Source: Clostridiaceae bacterium (GTDB lineage: Bacteria; Bacillota; Clostridia; Saccharofermentanales; DTU023). Taken from it: a stretch of 49,674 nucleotides of DNA. Under the pieces are notes generated by a model. It made no database searches and had not been told where the DNA came from. It worked only from the letters and a program-made list of their open reading frames with translations. Where the stretch lies: positions 1 through 49,674 of the forward strand of contig JAAZKK010000117.1 of NCBI GenBank assembly GCA_012799825.1. The letters are read 5' to 3'. Below, piece after piece: positions 1-6,895 of the stretch. Within the stretch, counting starts at the first letter, position 1. Every line of letters begins with the position of its first letter. The position numbers were made by a program, and so were the translations under genes.

Positions 1-125
1 AAGCAATTTATAGGCGAAAAATGAAAAACCATGAAGCCGCTAAGTGTTGATGCTGGCTGGTTTTATGGCTTTCAACATGAAAGAGGGTGCCTCAATCACT
101 TAATAAAGTGTTTTGAGACACCCTC
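1..125 (+). repeat. Left copy of 125-bp terminal inverted repeat
   Basis: Bases 1-125 are the exact reverse complement of 49549-49673. The inner tip reads GAGGGTGTCTCAAAAC when viewed outwards and forms an imperfect hairpin at about 83-125. Tips of this kind are typical of insertion-sequence ends, but no transposase is present in the window. In one forward frame the first bases read K-Q-F-I-G-E-K-stop, which could be the last residues of a transposase lying outside the window; this is a guess. The sequence probably stops here because the repeat is multi-copy. Confidence 0.9.
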
Positions 126-133
126 TTCATTTT

Positions 134-152
134 AGTGTCTTTTTTAGACACT
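134..152. other. Short perfect hairpin beyond the GNAT gene
   Basis: AGTGTCT, five T, AGACACT gives a 7-bp stem and 5-base loop just past the stop codon of the leftward GNAT gene. On the minus strand the stem is followed by only a few scattered T, so it is at best a weak terminator. Confidence 0.35.
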
Positions 153-160
153 ATAAGCTT

Positions 161-622
161 TCAATTCGTGTTGATCCATATTGCCTCGTCCCGAATTGAG
201 GCATTTTTTATGGAGCGATAGAACTTTTGCGCTTCTTCGTTGCTGGCCATCAACGCAATCAGCACTTCTACCTTTTTATGTTTAAGAATCTTTCTCAATT
301 CTTCAAGCATCATTTGCGCCACATTGTTATGTCGCTCGCTTTTTAGAACGCAAATCCAATCCAAATAAGCGGAACTGCAGGCGGCATCGCTTCTGCTGCT
401 TATGATGGAAGCGTCGATTCTTCCGATGACCTTTCCTTTTCTATAGGCCAAAAGAGAGATGGAGTTCACAAAACGCGGATCGCTAAAACTGTTGTGCAAT
501 GCATTCCTATAGTCTTCACCGGCATCCCACAAGTATGCACCCGGCTCTTGCTTTCTCAATCGCCTTTCAAAAGTCATCACATCGTCAACTTTATCTTCCG
601 TGAACTGCACGATAGAAACCAT
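161..622 (-). CDS. GNAT family N-acetyltransferase
   Basis: This 153-residue protein has the size and layout of a single-domain GNAT acyl-CoA N-acetyltransferase. A central strand, VIGRIDASIISS, is followed by a core strand AYLDWICVLKSERHNNVA that leads into the helix after the acetyl-CoA loop, then by a strand LIALMASNEEAQKFYRS that matches the usual C-terminal Asn-x-x-Ala-x-x-Phe-Tyr motif. The classical Q/RxxGxG/A loop is degenerate (SERHNNVA), so acetyl-CoA binding is inferred from the overall fold. The substrate is unknown. The gene is transcribed leftwards, divergent from the SCIFF locus, and sits next to the terminal repeat. Confidence 0.7.
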   Translation of the reverse strand: MVSIVQFTEDKVDDVMTFERRLRKQEPGAYLWDAGEDYRNALHNSFSDPRFVNSISLLAYRKGKVIGRIDASIISSRSDAACSSAYLDWICVLKSERHNNVAQMMLEELRKILKHKKVEVLIALMASNEEAQKFYRSIKNASIRDEAIWINTN

Positions 623-694
623 AACGAATCACTCTCTTCCTGCTATGTTCACCTGCCGCCATGTCAATCATTTCTCGGTTTTTCTTCGGACAAG

Positions 695-722
695 TTGTCA
701 AAGTGAACACTATTACTAAATT
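695..722 (+). promoter_or_regulatory. Candidate promoter for the leader-SCIFF transcript
   Basis: TTGTCA at 695-700, a 16-bp spacer and TAAATT at 717-722 resemble a sigma-A promoter about 20 bp upstream of the short leader ORF. The -35 hexamer overlaps the palindrome GACAAGTTGTC at 689-699, which could be an operator serving this divergent region. Confidence 0.3.
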
Positions 723-743
723 TTAGCAGACAAGGAGGCGGCA

Positions 744-803
744 ATGCGTGCGGCGATATACGCATCATACGCCAAGCGTGCTATACTGCTAAAGCAAGTA
801 TAG
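744..803 (+). CDS. Possible 19-residue leader peptide upstream of SCIFF
   Basis: An ATG at 744 follows a near-perfect ribosome binding site, AAGGAGG at 732-738, and opens a 19-codon frame rich in Ala and basic residues (MRAAIYASYAKRAILLKQV). Its TAG stop at 801-803 abuts the AAAGGTG ribosome binding site of the SCIFF gene, so the two could be translationally coupled. I recognise no family. The support is the Shine-Dalgarno quality and the tight placement only; the frame may be fortuitous. Confidence 0.35.
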   Translation: MRAAIYASYAKRAILLKQV

Positions 804-818
804 AAAGGTGGGTTTTTT

Positions 819-965
819 ATGAAAACGACTCCTCGTATAGTTACTTTGAAAACACGTGACCTCATCGACGATACTCAGCACGATGGCTGCGGCGAATGCC
901 AGACTTCCTGCCAATCTGCCTGCAAAACATCGAGCGGCGTCGTCAATCAGGCCTGCGAACAGTAA
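819..965 (+). CDS. scfA: SCIFF family ribosomal peptide precursor, variant
   Basis: This 48-residue peptide has the unmistakable SCIFF core, CGECQTSCQSACKTS, followed by a NQAC end. SCIFF peptides are substrates of a radical-SAM maturase that makes a thioether link from a Cys to a nearby Thr; the natural function is unknown. The start is ATG at 819 behind AAAGGTG. Family members normally have six Cys, with KTSCT in the distal part. Here that part reads KTSSG, so the fifth Cys and the following Thr are both replaced and only five Cys remain (24, 27, 31, 35, 46). The maturase gene follows 146 bp downstream. The call is firm; whether the peptide is still cross-linked is open. Confidence 0.93.
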   Translation: MKTTPRIVTLKTRDLIDDTQHDGCGECQTSCQSACKTSSGVVNQACEQ

Positions 966-1111
966 ACCGGGATCTTACGCGCCTCTGTCCGACGCAGCTT
1001 CTGTAGCATCTTTTGAATGCGGCCGCTGCGTCTGACGGCGTTCGTACGTCTCGTTTCCGATGCGCTCAACTACAGTAGAAAAGAGGCGTCGGATTTAGTC
1101 ATTAACCTGCT

Positions 1112-2815
1112 TTGATTCACACATTTCAACTCTTAGGGTATAACTTCGTACTCGACATCTGTAGCGGAAGCGTTCACATTGTCGACGATCTCGTCTACGC
1201 CATCATAGAACGCCTAAAAGATGTGCCGCGCGATGTCGCGCTGGCCGTGCTTTCTGTCAATTCTTCCTCCGCGCTTCCAGAGAATCTCTCCTCTGCAAAA
1301 AACAATGACAGTAACAGTGACATGCGTCATGAGCTTATCGACACTCTGTCGCCTCGATATACTAAAGAGGACGTCGAAGATGCTATGAACGCTCTTCTGG
1401 CATTGACTTACGACGACAAGCTTTTCTGTGAAAAAGACCCTTTCGAAAAATGGCGTGTTTTGAATCAACACCGAAACCTCCCGACATCAAAAGGCTTCGA
1501 ATGTGACAATAAAGATCGCAATATACAAACGAAGATCCTCGAATGCACCTCTTGTGACCACGAGAACGGAGACGTCTGGAAGGAACGCCTCAAAAGCTGC
1601 ATATCAACTGGGACGAGCAACGCGAATAAAACTCTGAAGGCGTACGATGGTTATGTTTGCAACAGCAAAGTCGAAGGCGTCGTGCCGGAGAATCTCGGAG
1701 ACTGCTCTTTCAAGAAGGCGGATGGCGCCGTCAAAGCGCTCTGTCTTAACGTCGCTCATGCATGCAATTTAGCGTGCAGTTATTGTTTTGCAGGTCAGGG
1801 GAAATATAAGGGCGCGCAGGCGCTCATGCCGCTTGAAACAGGGAAACGTGCCATTGACTTCCTCGTTGAGCATTCGGCTGACCGACATTACCTTGAAGTC
1901 GATTTTTTTGGCGGCGAACCATTGCTCAACTGGCCGATGGTAAAAGAGACCGTCGCTTATGCCAGATCGCTGGAAAACAAGACGGGCAAACGGTTTCGCT
2001 TCACGCTCACGACGAACGGCATCCTCATCGACGATGACGTCATCGATTTTACAAATCGCGAAATGGATAACATCGTATTGAGTCTCGACGGACGAAAATC
2101 GACTCACGATCGCTTCCGCGTCGATCGACAGGGAAGTGGCAGCTACGATACCGTCGTACCGAAATTTCAAGAATTAGTTCGCCGGCGCACACAAGGCACG
2201 CACTACATTCGCGGCACATTCACACATGCCAACGCCGATTTTCTCAACGATATATTGCATCTTCTGGAGCTCGGGTTTACACAAATCAGCATGGAGCCGG
2301 TCGTGTCACCTCCCGATATGCCGTACGCGCTCACACCGGACGACATTGTTTTCATAAAACAACAGTATGAAGAGCTCGCGCGCCTGATGATTCAACGCCG
2401 AAAAGAAGGACGGCCGTTTACGTTCTACCACTACATGACCGACCTTGAACACGGCCCCTGTATTTACAAGCGGATCGCGGGCTGCGGCTCCGGGACAGAA
2501 TATTTAGCGGTCACGCCGACGGGCGACCTCTATCCCTGCCATCAGCTGGTGGATAATCCCGCCTTTCTCATGGGCAATATATGGGACGGCATCACAAATA
2601 CGGCGCTTCAGAACACCTACCGCCACCTCAATCTTTTGTCGAGAAAAACTTGTCGCGACTGTTGGGCACAGCTTTACTGCTCAGGAGGGTGTGCCGCCAA
2701 TGCGTTTCATACGACCGGTGACCTTTTCGGAATCGATGAGAAAGGGTGCGAGCTTTTTCGCAAACGCATGGAGTGCGCCCTTGCGATCAAGGCGGCAGAA
2801 GCACTCGACGGTTAG
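1112..2815 (+). CDS. scfB: SCIFF radical-SAM maturase with enlarged N-terminal region
   Basis: The protein begins with the family's N-terminal peptide-recognition sequence (IHTFQLLGYNFVLDICSGSV). It carries the radical-SAM cluster motif C218-x3-C222-x2-C225, the GGEP motif, and a C-terminal SPASM region with many Cys (PCHQL, CRDCWAQLYCSGGC, KGCELF) for auxiliary iron-sulfur clusters. It should install the thioether in the upstream SCIFF peptide in the cytoplasm. The frame is closed by a stop at 1103, so the TTG at 1112 is the only available start; no close ribosome binding site is seen. At 567 residues it is about 100 longer than usual: residues roughly 50-205 hold extra hydrophilic sequence with seven Cys, including a CxxC. 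The 3' end is partly duplicated downstream. Confidence 0.93.
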   Translation: MIHTFQLLGYNFVLDICSGSVHIVDDLVYAIIERLKDVPRDVALAVLSVNSSSALPENLSSAKNNDSNSDMRHELIDTLSPRYTKEDVEDAMNALLALTYDDKLFCEKDPFEKWRVLNQHRNLPTSKGFECDNKDRNIQTKILECTSCDHENGDVWKERLKSCISTGTSNANKTLKAYDGYVCNSKVEGVVPENLGDCSFKKADGAVKALCLNVAHACNLACSYCFAGQGKYKGAQALMPLETGKRAIDFLVEHSADRHYLEVDFFGGEPLLNWPMVKETVAYARSLENKTGKRFRFTLTTNGILIDDDVIDFTNREMDNIVLSLDGRKSTHDRFRVDRQGSGSYDTVVPKFQELVRRRTQGTHYIRGTFTHANADFLNDILHLLELGFTQISMEPVVSPPDMPYALTPDDIVFIKQQYEELARLMIQRRKEGRPFTFYHYMTDLEHGPCIYKRIAGCGSGTEYLAVTPTGDLYPCHQLVDNPAFLMGNIWDGITNTALQNTYRHLNLLSRKTCRDCWAQLYCSGGCAANAFHTTGDLFGIDEKGCELFRKRMECALAIKAAEALDG

Positions 2816-2873
2816 GATGCACTTCGCGGAATGCGCTTTTGCCATTAAGGCGACAGAAGCACTCGACAATTAA
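2765..2873 (+). repeat. Tandem duplication of the maturase 3' end
   Basis: The last ~50 bp of the maturase gene, ending in TAG at 2815, is followed at once by a diverged copy ending in TAA at 2871-2873, in a different reading frame. The copy would encode FAECAFAIKATEALDN against MECALAIKAAEALDG in the true tail. Most differences are at third codon positions, so both copies seem to have spent time under coding constraint. Confidence 0.75.
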
Positions 2874-3059
2874 TTTGCCCTCCCAAACGAATTTTGCGAC
2901 ACGTCGTTGAGGCACATCCAAAACGACCATCCCGCCGTAGCATCTTGCAGCGACTTGTTCGTATCGCGTCTATCTCTCCACATGTCACATAAAGACGCCA
3001 GTCAAAATCATCTTGTTCACGTTGCTCACGATCAACGAGCATGAGAAAATAAAACGTCA

Positions 3060-4742
3060 TCAACCAATCCGAATCGCGCGACCGGCCGTGTTGCGCTCGG
3101 GCAAGAGTCCCTCTTCCGAGTCATAAGCTTTCAGGCCGTTGATGTAAACTTGCTCAATTCCGACGGGCGGGTCCTCTGTCTCCGCCCCTTCCGCGACAGT
3201 GTCCGGATCGAGGATCACGAGGTCAGCAAAATAGCCTTCGCGGATGAGGCCGCGCTTCGGTATCCGGAAGCGCTCGGCCGTTTTTCCGGTCATGCGGTGT
3301 ATGGTATCTTCGATCGGAATCTGTTTTTCACGTGCGAAGCGCAGGAGCATCGGAAACGCGTCGTAAATAGAGTCGTACTGTACGCCTTTTTCTTCGTACC
3401 AGGCATCTGTCATATAGATGGACTGCGGATGAAGCATCAGGCGATCGACGATTTCTTTGTTCTGGTAAGATCCCATCAAAACGCGAGCCTTGAAATCGCT
3501 ATCCTCGCAAATATTAAGGTATACATCAACCGGCTTTCGCCCTTCTTTTTCTGCAATTTCACTAATAAATCGCCCATTATATTCCGGATGTTTTTCCCCT
3601 GCGTAGGCCAACTTGATATCCGCAAAACCAAAGCCGAGCAGGCGTGTCGTGATTGCAATGAGGATTCGGAGCTTGAGCTGTACCCACGGTGATTTTCGAG
3701 CTTCAATATCGAGCTGCTGATACCATTCGGGAAGTACGACAGTAATCACCGACATACCGTAGTTTTTAGGGTACATGTCAAAGCCGACCTTGTAGCCGTC
3801 GCGCTCCAAGTTCTCCAGAATCTCAAGCGCCTCATCGACATCTTTCCATGTTGACCGACCGACGAAAATGAGGTGGCTGAACTCAAGGTGACATCCCGTC
3901 GCTCGCGTCAGATAATCGAGCTCATCCATAGCGCGCAAAAGATGGCTGCGACCCAAGAGGCTGTAGCTCATCGATCGCGATGACTCGGCGCGCGGGTGCA
4001 CCGTGAGAATTCTGTCATACTTCGCGCAAAGCGCGGCCACCTTTTCAAGCTCTCCCATCGACGCGGATATGCCGGGGAGATACATCAAGCCAAGCGATAT
4101 GCCCGCGGCACCTTCCTGGAGCCCTTTTTCTAACGTCTGCAACATGTTTTCTTCTTCTTCAGGCGAAAGCCCGACCTTTTGAAGACCTGCCGCCGCAAGG
4201 CGCGCCGTTCCGTGCCCCAGAAGCGTCGTCGTGTTAACCGGACAATTCTGATCGATGGCGTCCAGCCATTCCCCACATGACCCGAAGCGATCGGCAGGAT
4301 CGAGATGGAACAGTTCTCCTCCTAGATCGTCGAGGAAAAGAGAATCTTCCGGAAAGCCTGTCGCTGAAAACCCGCAGTTCCCCACCACCATGCCGGTAAT
4401 ACCCTGTTTTATAAAGGTGTCAAAAAACCGCTCTTTCCCGTCGCGCCTGAGGCAAAACCAGTCGTTGTGCGAGTGAGCGTCGATAAACCCGGGGGCGAGC
4501 ACCTTCCCTGCGACATCAACGCACTTTACGCCGGCGCCGTCAGAGTCTCCGCCACCTTCTTTCATTTGCGCAGAAGATTCTTCTTGCGAAACAACGACTA
4601 CCTTCTTTTCTTCTTGAAAAGCGCGCGATTCTGAGCGACGGCGGATCTCAACGATGCGATCGTTATCCACCAGCACATCGGCCAAAAAAGCAGGCGCTCC
4701 AGAACCGTCTACAACCTTAGCATTTTGAAAAAGTGTCTTCAT
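3060..4742 (-). CDS. N-acyl-D-amino-acid deacylase family amidohydrolase
   Basis: This member of the D-aminoacylase branch of the amidohydrolase superfamily should hydrolyse N-acyl-D-amino acids or related amides at a metal centre. It has the N-terminal small domain (FQNAKVVDGSG), the metal-binding H90-S-H92 motif in GFIDAHSHND, the family's GNCGFS segment, a later EFSHL ligand region, and the C-terminal GLIREGYFADLVILDP closing motif. I chose the ATG at 4742 (560 residues) because a G-rich ribosome binding site precedes it and the conserved sequence starts there; a longer frame to 4859 adds only lysine-rich non-homologous residues. A low-complexity insert lies at residues ~34-75. It converges on the maturase gene and is divergent from pepP. 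Confidence 0.85.
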   Translation of the reverse strand: MKTLFQNAKVVDGSGAPAFLADVLVDNDRIVEIRRRSESRAFQEEKKVVVVSQEESSAQMKEGGGDSDGAGVKCVDVAGKVLAPGFIDAHSHNDWFCLRRDGKERFFDTFIKQGITGMVVGNCGFSATGFPEDSLFLDDLGGELFHLDPADRFGSCGEWLDAIDQNCPVNTTTLLGHGTARLAAAGLQKVGLSPEEEENMLQTLEKGLQEGAAGISLGLMYLPGISASMGELEKVAALCAKYDRILTVHPRAESSRSMSYSLLGRSHLLRAMDELDYLTRATGCHLEFSHLIFVGRSTWKDVDEALEILENLERDGYKVGFDMYPKNYGMSVITVVLPEWYQQLDIEARKSPWVQLKLRILIAITTRLLGFGFADIKLAYAGEKHPEYNGRFISEIAEKEGRKPVDVYLNICEDSDFKARVLMGSYQNKEIVDRLMLHPQSIYMTDAWYEEKGVQYDSIYDAFPMLLRFAREKQIPIEDTIHRMTGKTAERFRIPKRGLIREGYFADLVILDPDTVAEGAETEDPPVGIEQVYINGLKAYDSEEGLLPERNTAGRAIRIG

Positions 4743-4864
4743 AAAAATCCCCCCCTGTTTTTTGAGATCCTGTCGTCTTTTCTCATCGTCTTTTCTCATC
4801 TTTTTGCAAGACGCGTTCTTTCTTATTTTCAGTAGACAATTATCACATTTTAACCGCACATATC

Positions 4865-4886
4865 ACAAGATATCTTGTACATTATA
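4865..4886 (-). promoter_or_regulatory. Candidate -10 box and palindromic operator of the D-aminoacylase gene
   Basis: On the minus strand TATAAT at 4886-4881 is followed by the perfect 14-bp palindrome ACAAGATATCTTGT at 4878-4865, where transcription would start. The -35 element is not clear. Palindromes at +1 are typical repressor sites, but no regulator is encoded next door. Confidence 0.35.
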
Positions 4887-5037
4887 TTACAATTTGCTGA
4901 AAGCGTAAGCGCATGCACTAAACACAATGTTGCATGAAAAGCGTCGTGTTACAATAATGAGCAGAATTAAGATACTAATCGTGATGAAGGCCATCGCTTA
5001 CAACGATTGACGAACTAGAAAACAAGGTGACCATTTT

Positions 5038-6873
5038 ATGACAGAAAAAGAGAAAGTGAACCGTCTTCGCGCGCTTATGCGTGATCATTCCATCGACTGC
5101 TGCTACGTCGTCACGTCGGATCCGCATAATTCGGAGTATGTTGCGCCTCGCTATCAAACGAGAGCTTGGCTTTCAGGGTTTACAGGATCGGCAGGCACGG
5201 CCATCGTCACACAGGATGAGGCGCTGGTCTGGGCTGACGGACGGTATTACATTCAGGCGGCTAAGGAAATTGAAAACACGCCATTTTCATTGATGAAACT
5301 TGGCGCAAGAGATGTACTCGGACCGGAAGACTGGATGCTCGAATCGCTTCCCGAAGGATCTCGAATTTCCGTTGACGGCAACGTCTTCTCCGAGTCAAGA
5401 ACAAAACGCCTCGAGGAACGCCTTGAGAAGAAAGGTATGTCGCTCGTGACGGATCTCGATCTTGTCGGCGATATTTGGGAAGATCGCCCTAGTCTTCCAA
5501 AAGGCGCGCTCTTCCTACATCCGATCGAGTACACCGGTCGCACCGCGATGACAAAAATCGACGAGGTTCGCGAGCAACTTGGAAAAGATGGCGCTGATTA
5601 CGCATTATACGTGGGACTGGATGATGTCGCGTGGCTGATGAATTTCAGAGGAAAAGATATCCCTTCAAGCATGTTGTCGCTTGCCTTTGCGCTCATTACA
5701 TGTGACGAAGCCTTCCTTTTTATTGATCTTGATAAAGTGACCGATGAGATCGGCGCCTATTTCAAAGGACAAAAAATAACCCTGCGCCCTTATAACACCG
5801 TTGCTCAAGCGCTTAGCGAGCTTCCGGAGGGAGCCATTGAACTCAATCCCAAGCGCGTCAGCCGCGCGCTGTTCCAGGCGCTCCCCGCGCATATCCGCGT
5901 CATCGAGAAAGAAGATATTCCCTACCTTTCAAAAGCGGAGCTGAACAATACCGAATTGCGCCATCAATTTGCGGCTGGTGTACGCGAGAGTGTCGTCATC
6001 ACCCGTTTTCTTTACTTTGTGAGAAAGAAAGCCGTCGCGCTCGGCATGGATGAATACGATGTCGCAGAAAAATTACACTCCATCCGCGCCGCGACAGAAG
6101 GTTTTATCAATGAAAGTTTTGCGACAATTTCCGCATACGGTCCGAACGCCGCCATGATGCATTATCAGGCAACGAAAACGAAACGGAGCCCTCTCCAAGC
6201 GAAAAGTTTTTATCTGGTGGACTGCGGCACTCAATCGCTCGACGGAACGACGGATGTCACGCGCACCGTTGCCCTCGGGCCGCTGAACGACGAGGAAAAG
6301 CATGACTTTACGCTGACGCTGAAATCACACATCGCTCTTGCGTCACTACCCTTCCTCAAATATTCGTGCGGTATCGCGCTCGACGCTGTCGCGCGCTCCG
6401 TCATGTGGCGCCACAACTTAGACTACAAATGTGGAACAGGTCACGGTTTCGGATATCTGGCAGGCGTACACGAAGGCCCGCAAGGATTAAGTAACAGTCC
6501 GTCCTCTCTCTATCGTTTCCGCGAGCACAACGTCATCACGATCGAACCCGGCGTTTACCGCGAAGGCAAACACGGCATCCGTCTTGAAAACGACTATGTC
6601 GTCTTGAAAGTCAATCAATCGATCGAAACACGTGACGGCAAACCGGAGTTGATCGAAGAACCTGAGAATATCAATGAGGCAGGCGATCAGTTCCTGCGCT
6701 TCCAGCCGCTCACCTTTATCCCGTTCGATCGAGCCTCCATCCTTCCGGAAAAGCTCACTTGCGAAGAAAAAAACTGGCTCAACGACTATAACCTCGCCAT
6801 CCGCCGCGAAGTCGCGCCTTTCCTAGAAGGCGAAGAGTTGGAAGATTTAATGAAAGAAACGGAACCCTTTTAA
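5038..6873 (+). CDS. pepP: Xaa-Pro aminopeptidase (M24B, aminopeptidase P)
   Basis: This 611-residue protein has the three-domain layout of large aminopeptidase P enzymes: two creatinase-like N-terminal domains followed by a pita-bread metallopeptidase domain. The dinuclear metal ligands are visible: D395 and D406 in VDCGTQSLDGTTDVTRT, His in GTGHGFGY with a nearby HEGP, Glu in ITIEPGVY and Glu in GIRLENDYV. It releases N-terminal residues before proline and acts in the cytoplasm, consistent with peptide use. The start at 5038 follows AAGGTGA. nadE begins 22 bp downstream and may be co-transcribed. Confidence 0.93.
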   Translation: MTEKEKVNRLRALMRDHSIDCCYVVTSDPHNSEYVAPRYQTRAWLSGFTGSAGTAIVTQDEALVWADGRYYIQAAKEIENTPFSLMKLGARDVLGPEDWMLESLPEGSRISVDGNVFSESRTKRLEERLEKKGMSLVTDLDLVGDIWEDRPSLPKGALFLHPIEYTGRTAMTKIDEVREQLGKDGADYALYVGLDDVAWLMNFRGKDIPSSMLSLAFALITCDEAFLFIDLDKVTDEIGAYFKGQKITLRPYNTVAQALSELPEGAIELNPKRVSRALFQALPAHIRVIEKEDIPYLSKAELNNTELRHQFAAGVRESVVITRFLYFVRKKAVALGMDEYDVAEKLHSIRAATEGFINESFATISAYGPNAAMMHYQATKTKRSPLQAKSFYLVDCGTQSLDGTTDVTRTVALGPLNDEEKHDFTLTLKSHIALASLPFLKYSCGIALDAVARSVMWRHNLDYKCGTGHGFGYLAGVHEGPQGLSNSPSSLYRFREHNVITIEPGVYREGKHGIRLENDYVVLKVNQSIETRDGKPELIEEPENINEAGDQFLRFQPLTFIPFDRASILPEKLTCEEKNWLNDYNLAIRREVAPFLEGEELEDLMKETEPF

Positions 6874-6895
6874 ATTAAGAAAAGGAACAACGGAA

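Noticed and set aside
4929-4957. Promoter TTGCAT to TACAAT upstream of pepP
   Set aside because: The spacer is only 14 bp, too short for a sigma-A promoter.
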